Below are positions 37,398 to 47,896 of a stretch of 64,000 bases of DNA, one piece after another; positions within the stretch are counted from its first letter, which is position 1; every line of letters begins with the position of its first letter. Position numbers and translations under genes: made by a program. The notes under the pieces were generated by a model that saw only the letters and a list, made by a program, of their open reading frames with translations, was not told the origin of the DNA and did not search any database. The stretch spans positions 370,196-434,195 of the forward strand of contig JAUQQP010000044.1 in the NCBI GenBank assembly GCA_030549855.1, in the 5' to 3' direction. The stretch comes from Cyanobacteriota bacterium SRBZ.bins.94.201705. GTDB lineage: Bacteria; Cyanobacteriota; Cyanobacteriia; Cyanobacteriales; Cyanobacteriaceae.

Positions 37398-39329
37398 ATG
37401 GATGGCTCATTTACCCTTACCCTGCAAATAATAATCACAGTAGTAGCGGGAATCACGGCCCAGGTATTAGCAGAGGCATGGCAGATTCCCAGCATAGTAT
37501 TCCTGCTCATATTTGGCATTGTTTTGGGCAGAGATGGACTAAAAATACTACACCCAGAATTATTAGGTCCGGGATTAGAAGTATTAGTAGCCCTAGCAGT
37601 AGCTATTATTCTCTTTGAGGGGGGATTGAATCTAGAGTTAAAAAAAATCGGACAAGTATCTGGCAGCATCCGCAATCTGGTGACTATAGGCACATTGATC
37701 ACCTTCTTGGGAGGAGGAATGGCCGCCCACTGGCTAGCAGAATTCCCCTGGGAAATTGCCTTCCTCTACTCCTCCCTAGTGGTAGTAACCGGCCCTACCG
37801 TAATTGGGCCCCTTTTGAGACAAGTGGCAGTGGATGCAAGAGTAGCCACCATTTTAGAAGGAGAAGGAGTATTAATTGACCCCGTTGGCGCCATTTTGGC
37901 TGTAGTAGTATTGAATACAATATTAAACAAAGAAGCCGACTCCCTCACCATCATCTCCGGCTTACTATTACGGTTGAGTCTGGGAGGAACCTTAGGAGGG
38001 ATAAGCGGTTGGTTATTGGGAAAATTCTACAAGCAAGCCGATTTTATTAGTGATGACCTTAAAAACCTGGTAGTATTGGCAGGGGTATGGGGCACCTTCG
38101 GCCTATCCCAGATGATTATCAGTGAGTCGGGATTAATGGCAACAGTAACTGCAGGGATAGTACTAAGGGCCGCCGGCATACCAGAAGAAAGGCTTTTATT
38201 GCGCTTCAAGGGACAACTAACAGTATTGGGGGTGTCAGTACTATTCATCCTCCTGGCGGCAGACTTATCCCTTGCCAGTATCGTAGCCCTGGGTTGGGGC
38301 AGTGTACTCACTGTACTATGTCTCATGTTAGTAGTACGACCCCTCAGCATAATCATATGCACCTGGGGCAACGGCATGAACTGGCGACAAAAATTCTTCC
38401 TAGCCTGGGTAGCACCCCGTGGTATCGTCTCCGCCTCCGTAGCCTCCCTTTTTGCCATCCTCCTCACCGAAAACGGCATCAATGGCGGCAACTCCATTAA
38501 AGGACTAGTTTTTCTCACCATAATGATGACAGTATTCATTCAAGGCCTCACCGCCGGCCAATTGGCCAAACTACTCCGCATCACCGCCGACAGGGCCGAA
38601 GGATTTATGCTCATCGGCTGCAACCCCCTCGCCCGTCTCATTGCCTCCCTAATTCAAGCAGAAGGAGAATCAGTGGTACTCATCGACACCAATAAGGAAG
38701 ACTGCGAAAAAGCTAGACAGGAAAACCTCAATGTATATGAAAGTAGTGCCCTAGACCACAGAGTCCTGGAAAAAGCAGGCATCAACTCCATCGGCACCTT
38801 CATCGCCATGACTAGTAACCCCGATGTTAACCTGATGGTATCCCAAAGAGTCCTAGAAGAATTCTCCCCCCCCAGAATCCTCGCCCTCTTCCCCAACAAC
38901 TCCTCTAATCAAATTAGAAGCAACAAACAAAAAATACTCCAAGCCTTCAGCCCCAATTTCTCCCTCAAAGACTGGAATAGACATTTACAAGAAGGCCAAT
39001 ATAAGTTGGGCAAAACTACAATTAAATCCCCCCCCGAAATACAAATAAACCATCTCCAAAAACTCAGAGAATCCGGTGAACTATTGCCCCTTTTGTGTAA
39101 AACTAAAAACCGTCTCCAAGCAGTAGCCGTTGGTGAACAGTGGCAGGAAGGAGATGAAATCATTTACCTGTTGTACGACTCTCGCCCCCTCCTCCTCAGA
39201 CAACTATCCGGCAGCACCACTCCCCCCCCCCGCCCTGTTAGAATTGCCAGAAGTAGAGGAAATCCCCCTCTCCCCCTAAACCCCCACACCTTTTATAATA
39301 GAACAGTAAACAAATATCTTTCCCTATGA
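37398..39329 (+). CDS. Cation/proton antiporter with TrkA-N domain
   Basis: The 643-residue product has a CPA-family Na+(K+)/H+ exchanger domain of about twelve helices (residues 1-400). It includes AVAIILFEGGLNLEL, the ion-binding EGEGVLIDPVGAILAVVV and APRGIVSASVASLFAILL. A soluble Rossmann-type TrkA-N domain (about 405-500, FMLIGCNPLARLIASLIQAEG) and a TrkA-C-like end follow. It exports Na+ or K+ in exchange for H+, probably regulated by nucleotides. Its stop overlaps the dndE start by 4 nt (ATGA), so the two are translationally coupled. Confidence 0.9.
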   Translation: MDGSFTLTLQIIITVVAGITAQVLAEAWQIPSIVFLLIFGIVLGRDGLKILHPELLGPGLEVLVALAVAIILFEGGLNLELKKIGQVSGSIRNLVTIGTLITFLGGGMAAHWLAEFPWEIAFLYSSLVVVTGPTVIGPLLRQVAVDARVATILEGEGVLIDPVGAILAVVVLNTILNKEADSLTIISGLLLRLSLGGTLGGISGWLLGKFYKQADFISDDLKNLVVLAGVWGTFGLSQMIISESGLMATVTAGIVLRAAGIPEERLLLRFKGQLTVLGVSVLFILLAADLSLASIVALGWGSVLTVLCLMLVVRPLSIIICTWGNGMNWRQKFFLAWVAPRGIVSASVASLFAILLTENGINGGNSIKGLVFLTIMMTVFIQGLTAGQLAKLLRITADRAEGFMLIGCNPLARLIASLIQAEGESVVLIDTNKEDCEKARQENLNVYESSALDHRVLEKAGINSIGTFIAMTSNPDVNLMVSQRVLEEFSPPRILALFPNNSSNQIRSNKQKILQAFSPNFSLKDWNRHLQEGQYKLGKTTIKSPPEIQINHLQKLRESGELLPLLCKTKNRLQAVAVGEQWQEGDEIIYLLYDSRPLLLRQLSGSTTPPPRPVRIARSRGNPPLPLNPHTFYNRTVNKYLSL

Positions 39330-39781
39330 GTGACCAACCCCTCCCACCCTCCTCAGAGTCTCCAGAAACTCTAATAATAGAAGACTGCCCCATAGACAGA
39401 GTCAGACTTTCCAATCAGGCCAAGAATCAACTTATTAAACTCAAAAGGATCACCAAAATAGAACACTGGAATGTATTATGTCGGTGGGCCTTTTGTCGTT
39501 CCCTCGCCGAACCCCACAAACCAGCACCCTACAACCCCCCCGCCGATAGCAACCTGGAAATGACCTGGCATACCTTTGCCGGAGATTTGGACGAAATTTT
39601 ACTTCTGGCTTTGATTTATCGTTGTCACAAAGATGGACTACCTACAGACCCAGAAACCCTCAAGCAACAATTCCGCCTACACCTACACCGAGGTATTGGC
39701 TATCTGGTAGCAGAATGTGAAGTCAAGAAATTAACCCACTTCATCCGACTGCTATATCGAGAAAATAAAAACACTGACTGA
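39326..39781 (+). CDS. dndE: DndE-family protein, solitary
   Basis: The 151-residue product has the DndE core [35 protein letters not shown], a [20 protein letters not shown] segment and [14 protein letters not shown]. DndE is the small subunit of the DNA phosphorothioation (Dnd) complex and binds nicked DNA in structural work. dndB, dndC and dndD, needed for sulfur incorporation, are not in this window. It is coupled to the antiporter by an ATGA overlap and followed 16 nt later by a photolyase gene. Confidence 0.82.
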   Translation: MSDQPLPPSSESPETLIIEDCPIDRVRLSNQAKNQLIKLKRITKIEHWNVLCRWAFCRSLAEPHKPAPYNPPADSNLEMTWHTFAGDLDEILLLALIYRCHKDGLPTDPETLKQQFRLHLHRGIGYLVAECEVKKLTHFIRLLYRENKNTD

Positions 39782-39797
39782 GCCTCCATTTGGGGAA

Positions 39798-41216
39798 ATG
39801 ATTATATTTTGGCACCGTAGAGATTTAAGAGTACACGACAATATTGGACTGGCAGCCGCTAGGGAAAAAACTAACAAGATAATAGGAGTTTTCTGTCTGG
39901 ATCCTGATATTCTAGGCAGAGACGATATTGCCCCAGCCAGAGTAAAATACATGCTGGGCTGTCTGAAAGAATTACAACAAAAATACCAACAACTAGGAAG
40001 TCAGCTACTGGTCTTCCACAACTCCCCCCATAAAATCATACCCCAACTGGCCAAAAAACTCCACTGTCAAGCAGTATACTGGAACTTAGATGTAGAACCC
40101 TACTCCCGTCAAAGAGACGAAAAAATCATTAACATCCTAAAAGCAGAGGGAGTGGAAGTAAAAACCTTTTGGGATCAATTATTACACCCCCCAGGAGAAA
40201 TATTGTCCAAAGACAACCAAAAACCCTACACAGTGTATACCCCCTTCTGGCGTAACTGGTCAAGCCGAAAAAAACTACCCCCCTTCCCCACCCCCACCCA
40301 CCTAGTAGGGTTGGACGAAACAGAAAAACAAATTGTAGCCAGTCTTGGCCCAATCCCTATCCCCTCAGAAAAAGAATTGGGCTTTGCCTTTTCTGCCCCC
40401 CTCCCTCTCACCCCCGGAGAAACCGCCGCCTGTCAACGCTTAGACTACTTTTGTAGTAACCTGATACATCAATACGCGGAAAACCGCAACTACCCCGCCA
40501 TAGATGGCACCTCCCAACTAAGTGCCGCCCTCAAATTCGGCGCCATAGGCATCAGAAAACTATGGCAAAGGGCAGAAGAAGAATTACAAAACTGTAACAG
40601 CGAAGAAGCCAAAAACAGCATCATCACCTGGCAAAAAGAAATAGCCTGGCGAGAATTCTACCAACACTGTCTCTATTTCTTCCCCCAGTTAGCCGAAGGC
40701 CCATATAAGCCTAAATTCAAACAATTCCCCTGGCAAAACCGAGAAGACTGGTTTCAAGCCTGGTGTGAAGGCCAAACCGGTTATCCCATCGTCGACGCCG
40801 CCATGAGACAACTCAATGAAACCGGTTGGATGCACAACCGCTGTCGCATGATTGTCGCTAGCTTCCTCACCAAAGACTTATTAATAGACTGGCGTTGGGG
40901 CGAAAAATACTTCATGCAGAAACTCTACGATGGCGACTTGGCAGCTAACAACGGCGGCTGGCAGTGGAGTGCCTCCAGTGGCATGGATACCCAACCCTTG
41001 AGAATCTTTAACCCCTCCTCCCAGGCACAAAAATTTGACCCCCATGGCGAATATATCCGTAAATGGTTGCCAGAAATCAGTCACCTGGACACCCAAGAAT
41101 TACTAACCGGCAACATCCCCCCTCTCGTCGCCCAAAATTGTGGTTACCCCACCCCCATCGTCTCCCACCAGCAACAACAAAGAGAATTCAAACGCCTCTA
41201 TGCCCAAATGCCATAG
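39798..41216 (+). CDS. phr: Class I deoxyribodipyrimidine photolyase
   Basis: The enzyme repairs cyclobutane pyrimidine dimers with blue light. The 472-residue product has the antenna-domain start [17 protein letters not shown] and the FAD domain with [57 protein letters not shown] and [13 protein letters not shown]. The C-terminus ([19 protein letters not shown]) fits the 8-HDF type known from Synechococcus, so a deazaflavin antenna is likely. It follows dndE after 16 nt. Confidence 0.94.
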   Translation: MIIFWHRRDLRVHDNIGLAAAREKTNKIIGVFCLDPDILGRDDIAPARVKYMLGCLKELQQKYQQLGSQLLVFHNSPHKIIPQLAKKLHCQAVYWNLDVEPYSRQRDEKIINILKAEGVEVKTFWDQLLHPPGEILSKDNQKPYTVYTPFWRNWSSRKKLPPFPTPTHLVGLDETEKQIVASLGPIPIPSEKELGFAFSAPLPLTPGETAACQRLDYFCSNLIHQYAENRNYPAIDGTSQLSAALKFGAIGIRKLWQRAEEELQNCNSEEAKNSIITWQKEIAWREFYQHCLYFFPQLAEGPYKPKFKQFPWQNREDWFQAWCEGQTGYPIVDAAMRQLNETGWMHNRCRMIVASFLTKDLLIDWRWGEKYFMQKLYDGDLAANNGGWQWSASSGMDTQPLRIFNPSSQAQKFDPHGEYIRKWLPEISHLDTQELLTGNIPPLVAQNCGYPTPIVSHQQQQREFKRLYAQMP

Positions 41217-41420
41217 ACCATGTCGCCTCCCCACCCCATTGCTTTTTGTATTTCATAGAGCCATCTGAATGTTACCAAAAACCTTTATATACATCCCTTG
41301 CGTAGTGTCAAAAATTTAACATAGAATTAATCTTTAACCTAATTACACCTGAAAGTGATTCCCCCCTTCGGTGGCACAATCTACAATGAGTATATAACCC
41401 TATTGGAGAACAGAAAAAAT

Positions 41421-43280
41421 ATGGTAGTAACCAATGTCAAAAATGTCGAGCTAGAAAAGGATGTAGTACCAATCCGGTGTACAGGGGCCTACGCCTTAAT
41501 AGACAGTCTCCGTCGTCATGGCGTTAAACACATCTTCGGGTATCCCGGCGGCGCCATCCTTCCCATCTACGACGAATTGTATAGGGCAGAACAAAGAGGC
41601 GAAATACAACACATCCTTGTAAGACACGAACAAGGGGCTGCCCATGCCGCCGACGGTTACGCCCGTGCTACAGGGAAAGTGGGAGTGTGTTTCGGCACAT
41701 CAGGGCCAGGTGCTACTAATCTGGTAACAGGAATTGCCACCGCCCACATGGACTCCATCCCCCTTGTGGTTATTACCGGACAGGTTTCTAGGGCAGCTAT
41801 CGGCTCCGATGCCTTCCAGGAAACAGATATCTTCGGTATAACCCTCCCCATTGTAAAACATTCCTACGTGGCTCGCAAGGCCGCTGATATACCCCGGATA
41901 GTAGCCGAAGCCTTCCACATCGCCAGCACAGGCCGTCCTGGGCCAGTACTAATCGACATCCCCAAAGACGTGGGACTAGAAGAATTCTACTATCAGCCCG
42001 TAAAACCAGGACAAGTCAAGTTGAGGGGGTACAAGCCCACCATCAAAGGTAATCCCCGTCAAATCAATGCCGCCCTCGAGTTAATCGTAGAAGCCAAAAG
42101 ACCACTGTTGTACGTAGGCGGAGGGGCCATAGCCAGTGGCGCCCATGCCGAAATACAAGAACTAGCAGAAATGTTCCAAATCCCCGTCACCACCACCCTC
42201 ATGGGATTGGGCGCCTTCGATGCCAATCACCCCCTCTCTGTAGGCATGTTGGGCATGCACGGCACCGCCTACGCCAACTTCGCCGTCACCGAGTGCGATT
42301 TGCTTATCGCCGTAGGGGCAAGATTTGACGATCGAGTCACCGGCAAATTGGATGAATTCGCTAGTAAAGCCAAAGTAATCCACATTGACATTGACCCCGC
42401 CGAGGTAGGCAAAAACCGTCGTCCAGACGTCCCCATTGTCGGCGATGTGAGAACCGTATTACGGCAGATAATACAAAGAGCTAAAGAATTAGAACTGTCC
42501 AACGACGGCAAAACCAAAGAATGGTTGAACAGGATTGAGCGTTGGAAAGAAGACTATCCCCTCATAGTGCCCCATCCCTCCGACTGCCTCTCCCCCCAAG
42601 AGGTAATAGTAGAAGTGGGACGTCAAGCGCCAAACGCCTATTATACCACCGATGTGGGCCAACATCAAATGTGGGCAGCCCAATTCCTCAAAACCGGCCC
42701 CCGTCGTTGGATTTCCAGTGCCGGGTTGGGCACCATGGGCTATGGCCTACCCGCCGCCGTGGGGGCAAAAATCGCCCTCCCCGACGAACAAGTAATTTGT
42801 ATCAGTGGCGATGCCAGCTTCCAAATGAACCTCCAAGAATTGGCCACCGTCGCCCAGTACAACGTCAAAGTCAAAGTCGTCATCATCAACAACGGGTGGC
42901 AGGGAATGGTACGTCAGTGGCAAGAAGCCTTCTATGGCGAGCGCTACGCCGCTTCTAACATGGAGGCTGGTATGCCCAATTTTGAACTCCTAGCCCAAGC
43001 CTACGGCATCAAAGGCATGACAGTAAGGCACCGCAGTGAGTTGGCCCCCGCCATCGCCTCCATGTTGGCCCACGACGGCCCTGTAGTCATGGATGTCCAC
43101 GTCAAGAAAGATGAAAACTGCTATCCCATGGTAGCCCCCGGCAAAAGCAACTATCAGATGATGGGACTGCCCAAACAATCCCCACAACTAGGACGTCCAG
43201 CCTCTATAATCTGCCCCAACTGTGGCACAGAAAACCCAGGAGACCATAACTTTTGTCACTCCTGTGGGAGCAAACTGTAA
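41421..43280 (+). CDS. ilvB: Acetolactate synthase large subunit with zinc-ribbon tail
   Basis: The ThDP enzyme makes acetolactate or acetohydroxybutyrate, the first step to valine, leucine and isoleucine. The 619-residue product shows [46 protein letters not shown] and the ThDP motif [16 protein letters not shown]. After the usual MMGLPK end it carries [19 protein letters not shown], a four-Cys zinc ribbon. The ATG at 41421 is chosen (GGAGAAC upstream); an upstream in-frame GTG at 41355 adds a non-conserved N-terminus. Its small subunit is ilvH at 25.2 kb. Confidence 0.95.
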   Translation: MVVTNVKNVELEKDVVPIRCTGAYALIDSLRRHGVKHIFGYPGGAILPIYDELYRAEQRGEIQHILVRHEQGAAHAADGYARATGKVGVCFGTSGPGATNLVTGIATAHMDSIPLVVITGQVSRAAIGSDAFQETDIFGITLPIVKHSYVARKAADIPRIVAEAFHIASTGRPGPVLIDIPKDVGLEEFYYQPVKPGQVKLRGYKPTIKGNPRQINAALELIVEAKRPLLYVGGGAIASGAHAEIQELAEMFQIPVTTTLMGLGAFDANHPLSVGMLGMHGTAYANFAVTECDLLIAVGARFDDRVTGKLDEFASKAKVIHIDIDPAEVGKNRRPDVPIVGDVRTVLRQIIQRAKELELSNDGKTKEWLNRIERWKEDYPLIVPHPSDCLSPQEVIVEVGRQAPNAYYTTDVGQHQMWAAQFLKTGPRRWISSAGLGTMGYGLPAAVGAKIALPDEQVICISGDASFQMNLQELATVAQYNVKVKVVIINNGWQGMVRQWQEAFYGERYAASNMEAGMPNFELLAQAYGIKGMTVRHRSELAPAIASMLAHDGPVVMDVHVKKDENCYPMVAPGKSNYQMMGLPKQSPQLGRPASIICPNCGTENPGDHNFCHSCGSKL

Positions 43281-43336
43281 CCTCCCCCCCTAGCATGGAG
43301 ACAAGCCCCACCCCTGCACCCTACCCCCTATTCCCC

Positions 43337-44053
43337 ATGACAGTATACTTCGTGGGCGCCGGCATTGGTGGCCCGGATTACCTCACCCTAAAAGCCTATA
43401 AAATTCTATCCCAGGCAGAGGTAATAATCTACGACGCCCTTATAGACAGGGAAATTCTCAGTATAGCCCCAGAAAACTGCATAAAAATCCACGCAGGTAA
43501 ACGAGGGGGAGAAAAAAGCACCCCCCAGGCGGAAATAAATCGTCTACTGATTCAATATGCCACCAAGTATAAGGTAGTTGTCCGTCTCAAGGGGGGGGAT
43601 GTGGGCGTTTTTGGCCGTTTAACGCCAGAATTGGCCACCCTCAGGGCCATCGGTGTCGACTATCAACTCATCCCCGGTATTTCCTCCGCCCTAGCCGCAC
43701 CCCTTTTTGCCCATATCCCCCTCACCGACAAGGACTCCAGTACCGGGTTTATGATTGTAAGTGGTCATAATCCGGAAAGGCTCAACTGGGAAGTCCTCAG
43801 CCAAATAGACACCCTCGTGATTTTAATGGGGGGGAAGAATTTACCTTTGATTGTGGAGAAACTACAAAAATACGGCCGCCCCCCCTCCCACCCCATCGCA
43901 GTCATTAAGGAAGCAGGCAGTAATAACACACAGATATGGAAAGGCACACTCGCCACCATAGTAGCACAAACCCTTAACATTTCTTTATCCCCTTGTGTCA
44001 TCGTTGTTGGTACAGTAGTAGACCAAACGTATCAAGACGGTAAAAATGACTAG
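43337..44053 (+). CDS. cobA: Uroporphyrinogen-III C-methyltransferase
   Basis: The enzyme makes precorrin-2 from uroporphyrinogen III with two SAM, feeding sirohaem and cobalamin. The 238-residue core starts TVYFVGAGIGGPDYLTLKA and contains VIYDALIDREIL, VRLKGGDVGVFGRL, LIPGISSALAAP and FMIVSGHNPE. Longer starts exist (ATG at 43295), but the family begins at the TVYFVGAG segment. It ends 8 nt inside hemD, so the two are coupled. It follows ilvB closely and may be co-transcribed with it. Confidence 0.93.
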   Translation: MTVYFVGAGIGGPDYLTLKAYKILSQAEVIIYDALIDREILSIAPENCIKIHAGKRGGEKSTPQAEINRLLIQYATKYKVVVRLKGGDVGVFGRLTPELATLRAIGVDYQLIPGISSALAAPLFAHIPLTDKDSSTGFMIVSGHNPERLNWEVLSQIDTLVILMGGKNLPLIVEKLQKYGRPPSHPIAVIKEAGSNNTQIWKGTLATIVAQTLNISLSPCVIVVGTVVDQTYQDGKND

Positions 44054-44894
44054 TCATCAGGAAATCTTCACCCAGCCAAAACAGACAAACCCCAATCAAC
44101 CCCTAAGTGGCAAAACGGTTTTAATTACCCGTGCCGCAGACAGCAACCCCGAATTCCGACAGCTGTTAGAATCAGTAGGGGCAACTGTCTTGGAAATGCC
44201 AGCCTTGGAAATCATACCCCCTTCCAGTTGGCAACCCCTGGACAATGCCATCCAAAACCTAGATTCCTTTGACTGGTTAATTCTCACCTCTGTCAATGGT
44301 GTACAATACTTCTTTCAAAGACTAGACTTTAAGGGGAAAAATATCCAGCAGTTTCCTCGTCTGAAAATAGCAGTGGTAGGCAAAAAAACCGCCCAGTTTC
44401 TCTCCCACTACGGAGTATCCCCCCACTTCATCCCCCCCGACTTCATCGCCGACTCCCTGGCTAGTAATTTCCCCGAAGAATTACAAGGCAAACAAATCCT
44501 CTTCCCCAGGGTGGAAACCGGTGGCAGAGATGTATTAGTACAACAGTTAACTCAAAAAGGGGCAACAGTGGTAGAAGTAGCCGCCTATCAGTCTGTTTGC
44601 CCGGACAAAATGGATGAAACCATCTGGAAGGCCTTTGTAAACAAGACTATTCACGTTGTCACCTTTGCTAGCTCAAAAACAGTCCGCAACTTCCATCAGA
44701 TTCTCAGTCAAACCCTGCAACACCACCCCGAGTATAGCATATCATCCTTGTTACAACCCGTCATAATCGCCTCCATCGGCCCCCAAACCTCCGCCACCTG
44801 TCGAGAAGTATTGGGCAGAGTAGATGTACAAGCCAAAGAATACACCCTCGAAGGCCTAGTCCAGAGTCTAATAGAGTTTTTCCAACAACCCTAA
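44046..44894 (+). CDS. hemD: Uroporphyrinogen-III synthase
   Basis: HemD closes and inverts ring D of hydroxymethylbilane to give uroporphyrinogen III. The 282-residue product shows PLSGKTVLITRAADSNPEFRQLLES, FDWLILTSVNGVQYFFQRL and VVTFASSKTVRNFHQIL, typical of this loosely conserved family. It overlaps cobA by 8 nt. The arrangement places the substrate-maker of the tetrapyrrole branch beside the enzyme that uses its product. Its end overlaps the convergent 44891 gene by 4 nt. Confidence 0.92.
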   Translation: MTSHQEIFTQPKQTNPNQPLSGKTVLITRAADSNPEFRQLLESVGATVLEMPALEIIPPSSWQPLDNAIQNLDSFDWLILTSVNGVQYFFQRLDFKGKNIQQFPRLKIAVVGKKTAQFLSHYGVSPHFIPPDFIADSLASNFPEELQGKQILFPRVETGGRDVLVQQLTQKGATVVEVAAYQSVCPDKMDETIWKAFVNKTIHVVTFASSKTVRNFHQILSQTLQHHPEYSISSLLQPVIIASIGPQTSATCREVLGRVDVQAKEYTLEGLVQSLIEFFQQP

Positions 44895-45397
44895 CGGGCT
44901 ATTATATTCCCCCTTATGTCCGTCACCACTACATCCCACTGTCCATTATTAGCTACTTCAAATGTAATTTTATCTCCTTTGCTACTAATCATGGGGTTGC
45001 GGATTTCTTTCTCCGTCTGAGGTATCAACAGACGTTTTTGTTGTGTACTTCTATCATACAAATATAAACCCGATTTACCAGGGGCTACCACAGTAAAGAC
45101 AATATAGCGCCCATCCTCAGACACAGAGGGAGAAGAAGCCACCTCGTCAAAGGCATTCAAGCCGGGCAAGTCAACCAACCGACGGTTTTTAGCATCATAC
45201 AAGTAAACATCCTGAGAGCCATTGCGGTCAGATATAAATGTGATATAATGCCCGGCAATAAAAGGACTTAATTCCGCCCCTCGGGTGTTAAAACTGCGGG
45301 GGTTGTCCGAAAAAGGAAAACTCAAAATTCTAGGATAACCTCCACACCCCCCCGTCAGTAGGAGTATTCCTGCCAAAAGCAAGTGAACAGTCTTCAT
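44891..45397 (-). CDS. TolB-like beta-propeller lipoprotein
   Basis: The 168-residue product has a lipoprotein signal (ILLLTGGCGG, Cys near 18) and then WD40-like PD40 blades: ELSPFIAGHYITFISDRNGSQDVYLYD, EDGRYIVFTVVAPGKSGLYLYD and SSKGDKITFEVANNGQWDV. About three blades are present, fewer than the TolB propeller (six), so it may be a short family member or part of an oligomer. It is probably anchored in the outer or inner membrane facing the periplasm. No Tol-Pal genes are nearby. Function is unknown. Confidence 0.8.
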   Translation of the reverse strand: MKTVHLLLAGILLLTGGCGGYPRILSFPFSDNPRSFNTRGAELSPFIAGHYITFISDRNGSQDVYLYDAKNRRLVDLPGLNAFDEVASSPSVSEDGRYIVFTVVAPGKSGLYLYDRSTQQKRLLIPQTEKEIRNPMISSKGDKITFEVANNGQWDVVVTDIRGNIIAR

Positions 45398-45435
45398 ACT
45401 CCCTTATTACTCATTCTACCAAAAATCGGTTTCTC

Positions 45436-45464
45436 TTGATAAACTTACAACAGGACCTTATAAA
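45436..45464 (+). promoter_or_regulatory. Promoter upstream of the Wzc-type gene
   Basis: TTGATA (45436-45441) and TATAAA (45459-45464) are separated by 17 nt. The inferred start near 45471 leaves a leader of about 115 nt before the tyrosine kinase ATG. Confidence 0.6.
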
Positions 45465-45586
45465 TCCTTACCACTTACCAGATATAAGCCCTTACATAAT
45501 ATTCGGCTTCCCATTCTATAAACCCCCTCACTCCTCCCTCTCCCGTAAAACAATGTCTATTACCACAAATAACACACAGTAGAGAA

Positions 45587-47896
45587 ATGTACTCAAACAG
45601 TTACAACAACCATTACAACTACTACAATCGAAATCAATCTCTGCCAGTAGAAGGCAACGGCTTCAACTATATTAACCACAACCGTGGGGGAGAAGAAGAG
45701 GAAATAGATTTGGCCTCCCTTTTCGGGGCAATCAAAAGAAGAAGCCTGCTGATGGTGGCTACAACCCTGGCCTTGGCTATTCCACCCTCTGTTTGGATTC
45801 TCTCCCAACCCCCCGTATACGAAGGCAAAGTGGAAATATTAGTGGAACCCCCTAATCAGAGGAATGAGGGTTCGATTGTGGTTGCCGGCAGGGGATTAGG
45901 TGGTCCCAGGAGCAACTTGGACTATGATAGTCAGATTAGAGTTTTAAGAAGTCCTGCCATTCTTGCCCCTATTGTAAAATCCATACAGTCTAAGTATCCC
46001 GAAATTCTCCTTTTTCCCCCCGCCGACAAGGAAGATAAAAAAAAAGAAGGATTGACTGAGGCGATCAAAATCAAACGGGGCGCAAAGGACACCAGAATAC
46101 TAGAAGTCAGTTATGGAAACGAATCTCGGGAAAAAGTATTATTCGTCCTCCAACAAACAGTACAGGGCTATCTCCAATATCAGAGAAAAGAACATATAGA
46201 CAGTCTTAGCCGGCAAATAGCCTTCACAGAAGAAGAAATAAGAAGGGCAAGGGCAGAAGTAGCCAGATGGGACTCTGAGTTGGAAAAATTCCAGAAAAAC
46301 AGGGGCATAATGACTCCAAACCTACAGGGGAATGCATTTCAAGCACAGTTGGCCTTCATTCAGGGAGAGAGAGAAAAAGTAAAAATAGAGTTGGAGGGAC
46401 TCAAAAAACTCTCCCGAGAATTACAAAACAAACTACAGTTAACCCCCGAACAGGCGGACGTAGTAACCCTTCTGAATAGACAGCCATACTATCTTCAACT
46501 GATTTCGCGTTTGAGGGAAACTGAAACTCAAATAGCCCTAGAAACAGTCAAACTCGGCAGTGAACATCCCGCAGTCAGAGAGTTGAAACTTAAAAAAGAG
46601 CAATTAGTATTCTTGCTGGAAATAGAAACAGACAAAATACTAAAAAATCCCCCCGCCAATTTGTCTTTGGACTTCCTCGTTTCCATCCCCCAAAACCGGC
46701 TAGAAACGGTTCAACAATTTTTTGATGTCAACAATCAGATTCAAGTACTACAAGCAAAAGATAGGGGCTTGTCAGAGGCGTTAGAAAAGCTGAATCGGAA
46801 CATTAGCAGTTTCTCCAGCACCAACATCCAGTACAACAGAATCCTAAGGGAATCACAAATAGCCAATCAAAGACTCACTAGACTCCTAAGCACCATGGAA
46901 AATCTACAATTCCAGCTGTATGCCTCCCTGTTTCCCTGGCAAGTTTTAACCCCTATCGACGAAAACATTATTAAAGACGCCTCCAAGAAAGAGCTAAAAC
47001 TAGCAGTGATTATCATTTCCAGTGTTTTCCTTGCCCTTGTAGTTGGCCTGTTGTTGGAATTCTCAGACAAGAAATTTAGAAGTCTTGAGGAAATCAGAAG
47101 TACCATCAATCTGCCTCTGTTAGCCACTGTTGCCTACAACAAAAATTTGGCCTCTTTTAACCACAAAAAAGCTAGGAAAAAAGGTATAATCTCCCAGCAA
47201 ACCTTCCATGAAGCCCTTAACCTAACACTAGACAACTACTGTCACCTCTATACCAATATCAGTCTTCTGTCTGCCGATAAGCCCATCAATAGCATTGTCA
47301 TCTCTGCCGCAACTCCAGGAGAAGGAAAAAGTACCACCGCCGTGGGTTTAGCCAAAGCCGCTGCCCTTTTGGGCAAAAAAGTCCTCCTAGTAGACACCGA
47401 CATGCGTCACCCTTCCCTCCACTCCTGGCTAGGGATAGATAATCATACTGGCCTGAGTCACCTTATCACCAACAACCTATCTGTAGAAGAGGTTATTAAA
47501 CCAGACCCTCAACAGGAGAACCTGTTTGTAATAACAAGCGGTACAGTCCCCCCTAACCCCACCCGTCTGTTAGCCTCCCACAAATGGCATTCTCTTATGG
47601 CACAATGGCACAGTCAATTTGATTTTGTTATCTACGACACCCCGCCTTTGGCCCTTTTCCCAGATGCTAAGAGTATTGTCCCCCACACCGACGGCCTGGT
47701 GTTAGTCCTAGGTATGGGGAAAGCCTTACGGCCGGTAATACAACAGCTCCTCACTGAACTACAAGTAGCCCATATTACAGTCTTGGGGATGGTAGTCAAC
47801 GGCCTTAAAAAGGAATTCAACTCTTCCTACGGCTACTACGGCTACTACGGCTACTACGGTTATGGTGACAACCACTATGCTACCCGAAGGAGTTAA
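45587..47896 (+). CDS. Wzc-type polysaccharide co-polymerase/tyrosine kinase
   Basis: These proteins control length and export of surface polysaccharides through cycles of tyrosine phosphorylation. The 769-residue product has a Wzz region with two membrane helices (about 55-75 and 470-490), a periplasmic coiled coil and a C-terminal BY-kinase domain with Walker [17 protein letters not shown], Walker A' [16 protein letters not shown] and Walker [13 protein letters not shown]. The tail [17 protein letters not shown] supplies many Tyr for autophosphorylation, and the N-terminus ([11 protein letters not shown]) is also Tyr-rich. It is similar in layout to Synechocystis Wzc. Confidence 0.92.
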   Translation: MYSNSYNNHYNYYNRNQSLPVEGNGFNYINHNRGGEEEEIDLASLFGAIKRRSLLMVATTLALAIPPSVWILSQPPVYEGKVEILVEPPNQRNEGSIVVAGRGLGGPRSNLDYDSQIRVLRSPAILAPIVKSIQSKYPEILLFPPADKEDKKKEGLTEAIKIKRGAKDTRILEVSYGNESREKVLFVLQQTVQGYLQYQRKEHIDSLSRQIAFTEEEIRRARAEVARWDSELEKFQKNRGIMTPNLQGNAFQAQLAFIQGEREKVKIELEGLKKLSRELQNKLQLTPEQADVVTLLNRQPYYLQLISRLRETETQIALETVKLGSEHPAVRELKLKKEQLVFLLEIETDKILKNPPANLSLDFLVSIPQNRLETVQQFFDVNNQIQVLQAKDRGLSEALEKLNRNISSFSSTNIQYNRILRESQIANQRLTRLLSTMENLQFQLYASLFPWQVLTPIDENIIKDASKKELKLAVIIISSVFLALVVGLLLEFSDKKFRSLEEIRSTINLPLLATVAYNKNLASFNHKKARKKGIISQQTFHEALNLTLDNYCHLYTNISLLSADKPINSIVISAATPGEGKSTTAVGLAKAAALLGKKVLLVDTDMRHPSLHSWLGIDNHTGLSHLITNNLSVEEVIKPDPQQENLFVITSGTVPPNPTRLLASHKWHSLMAQWHSQFDFVIYDTPPLALFPDAKSIVPHTDGLVLVLGMGKALRPVIQQLLTELQVAHITVLGMVVNGLKKEFNSSYGYYGYYGYYGYGDNHYATRRS
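47828..47863 (+). repeat. 9-nt tandem repeat coding Gly-Tyr-Tyr
   Basis: The unit GGCTACTAC (Gly-Tyr-Tyr) repeats about three and a half times near the 3' end of the kinase gene. The number of units could change by slippage and so change the number of phosphorylatable Tyr. Confidence 0.7.

Noticed and set aside
39326-39781. Complete Dnd phosphorothioation system
   Set aside because: dndB, dndC and dndD are not in the window; only dndE is recognised.
41217-41420. Riboswitch or attenuator upstream of ilvB
   Set aside because: I see neither a leader peptide rich in branched-chain codons nor a terminator/antiterminator pair.
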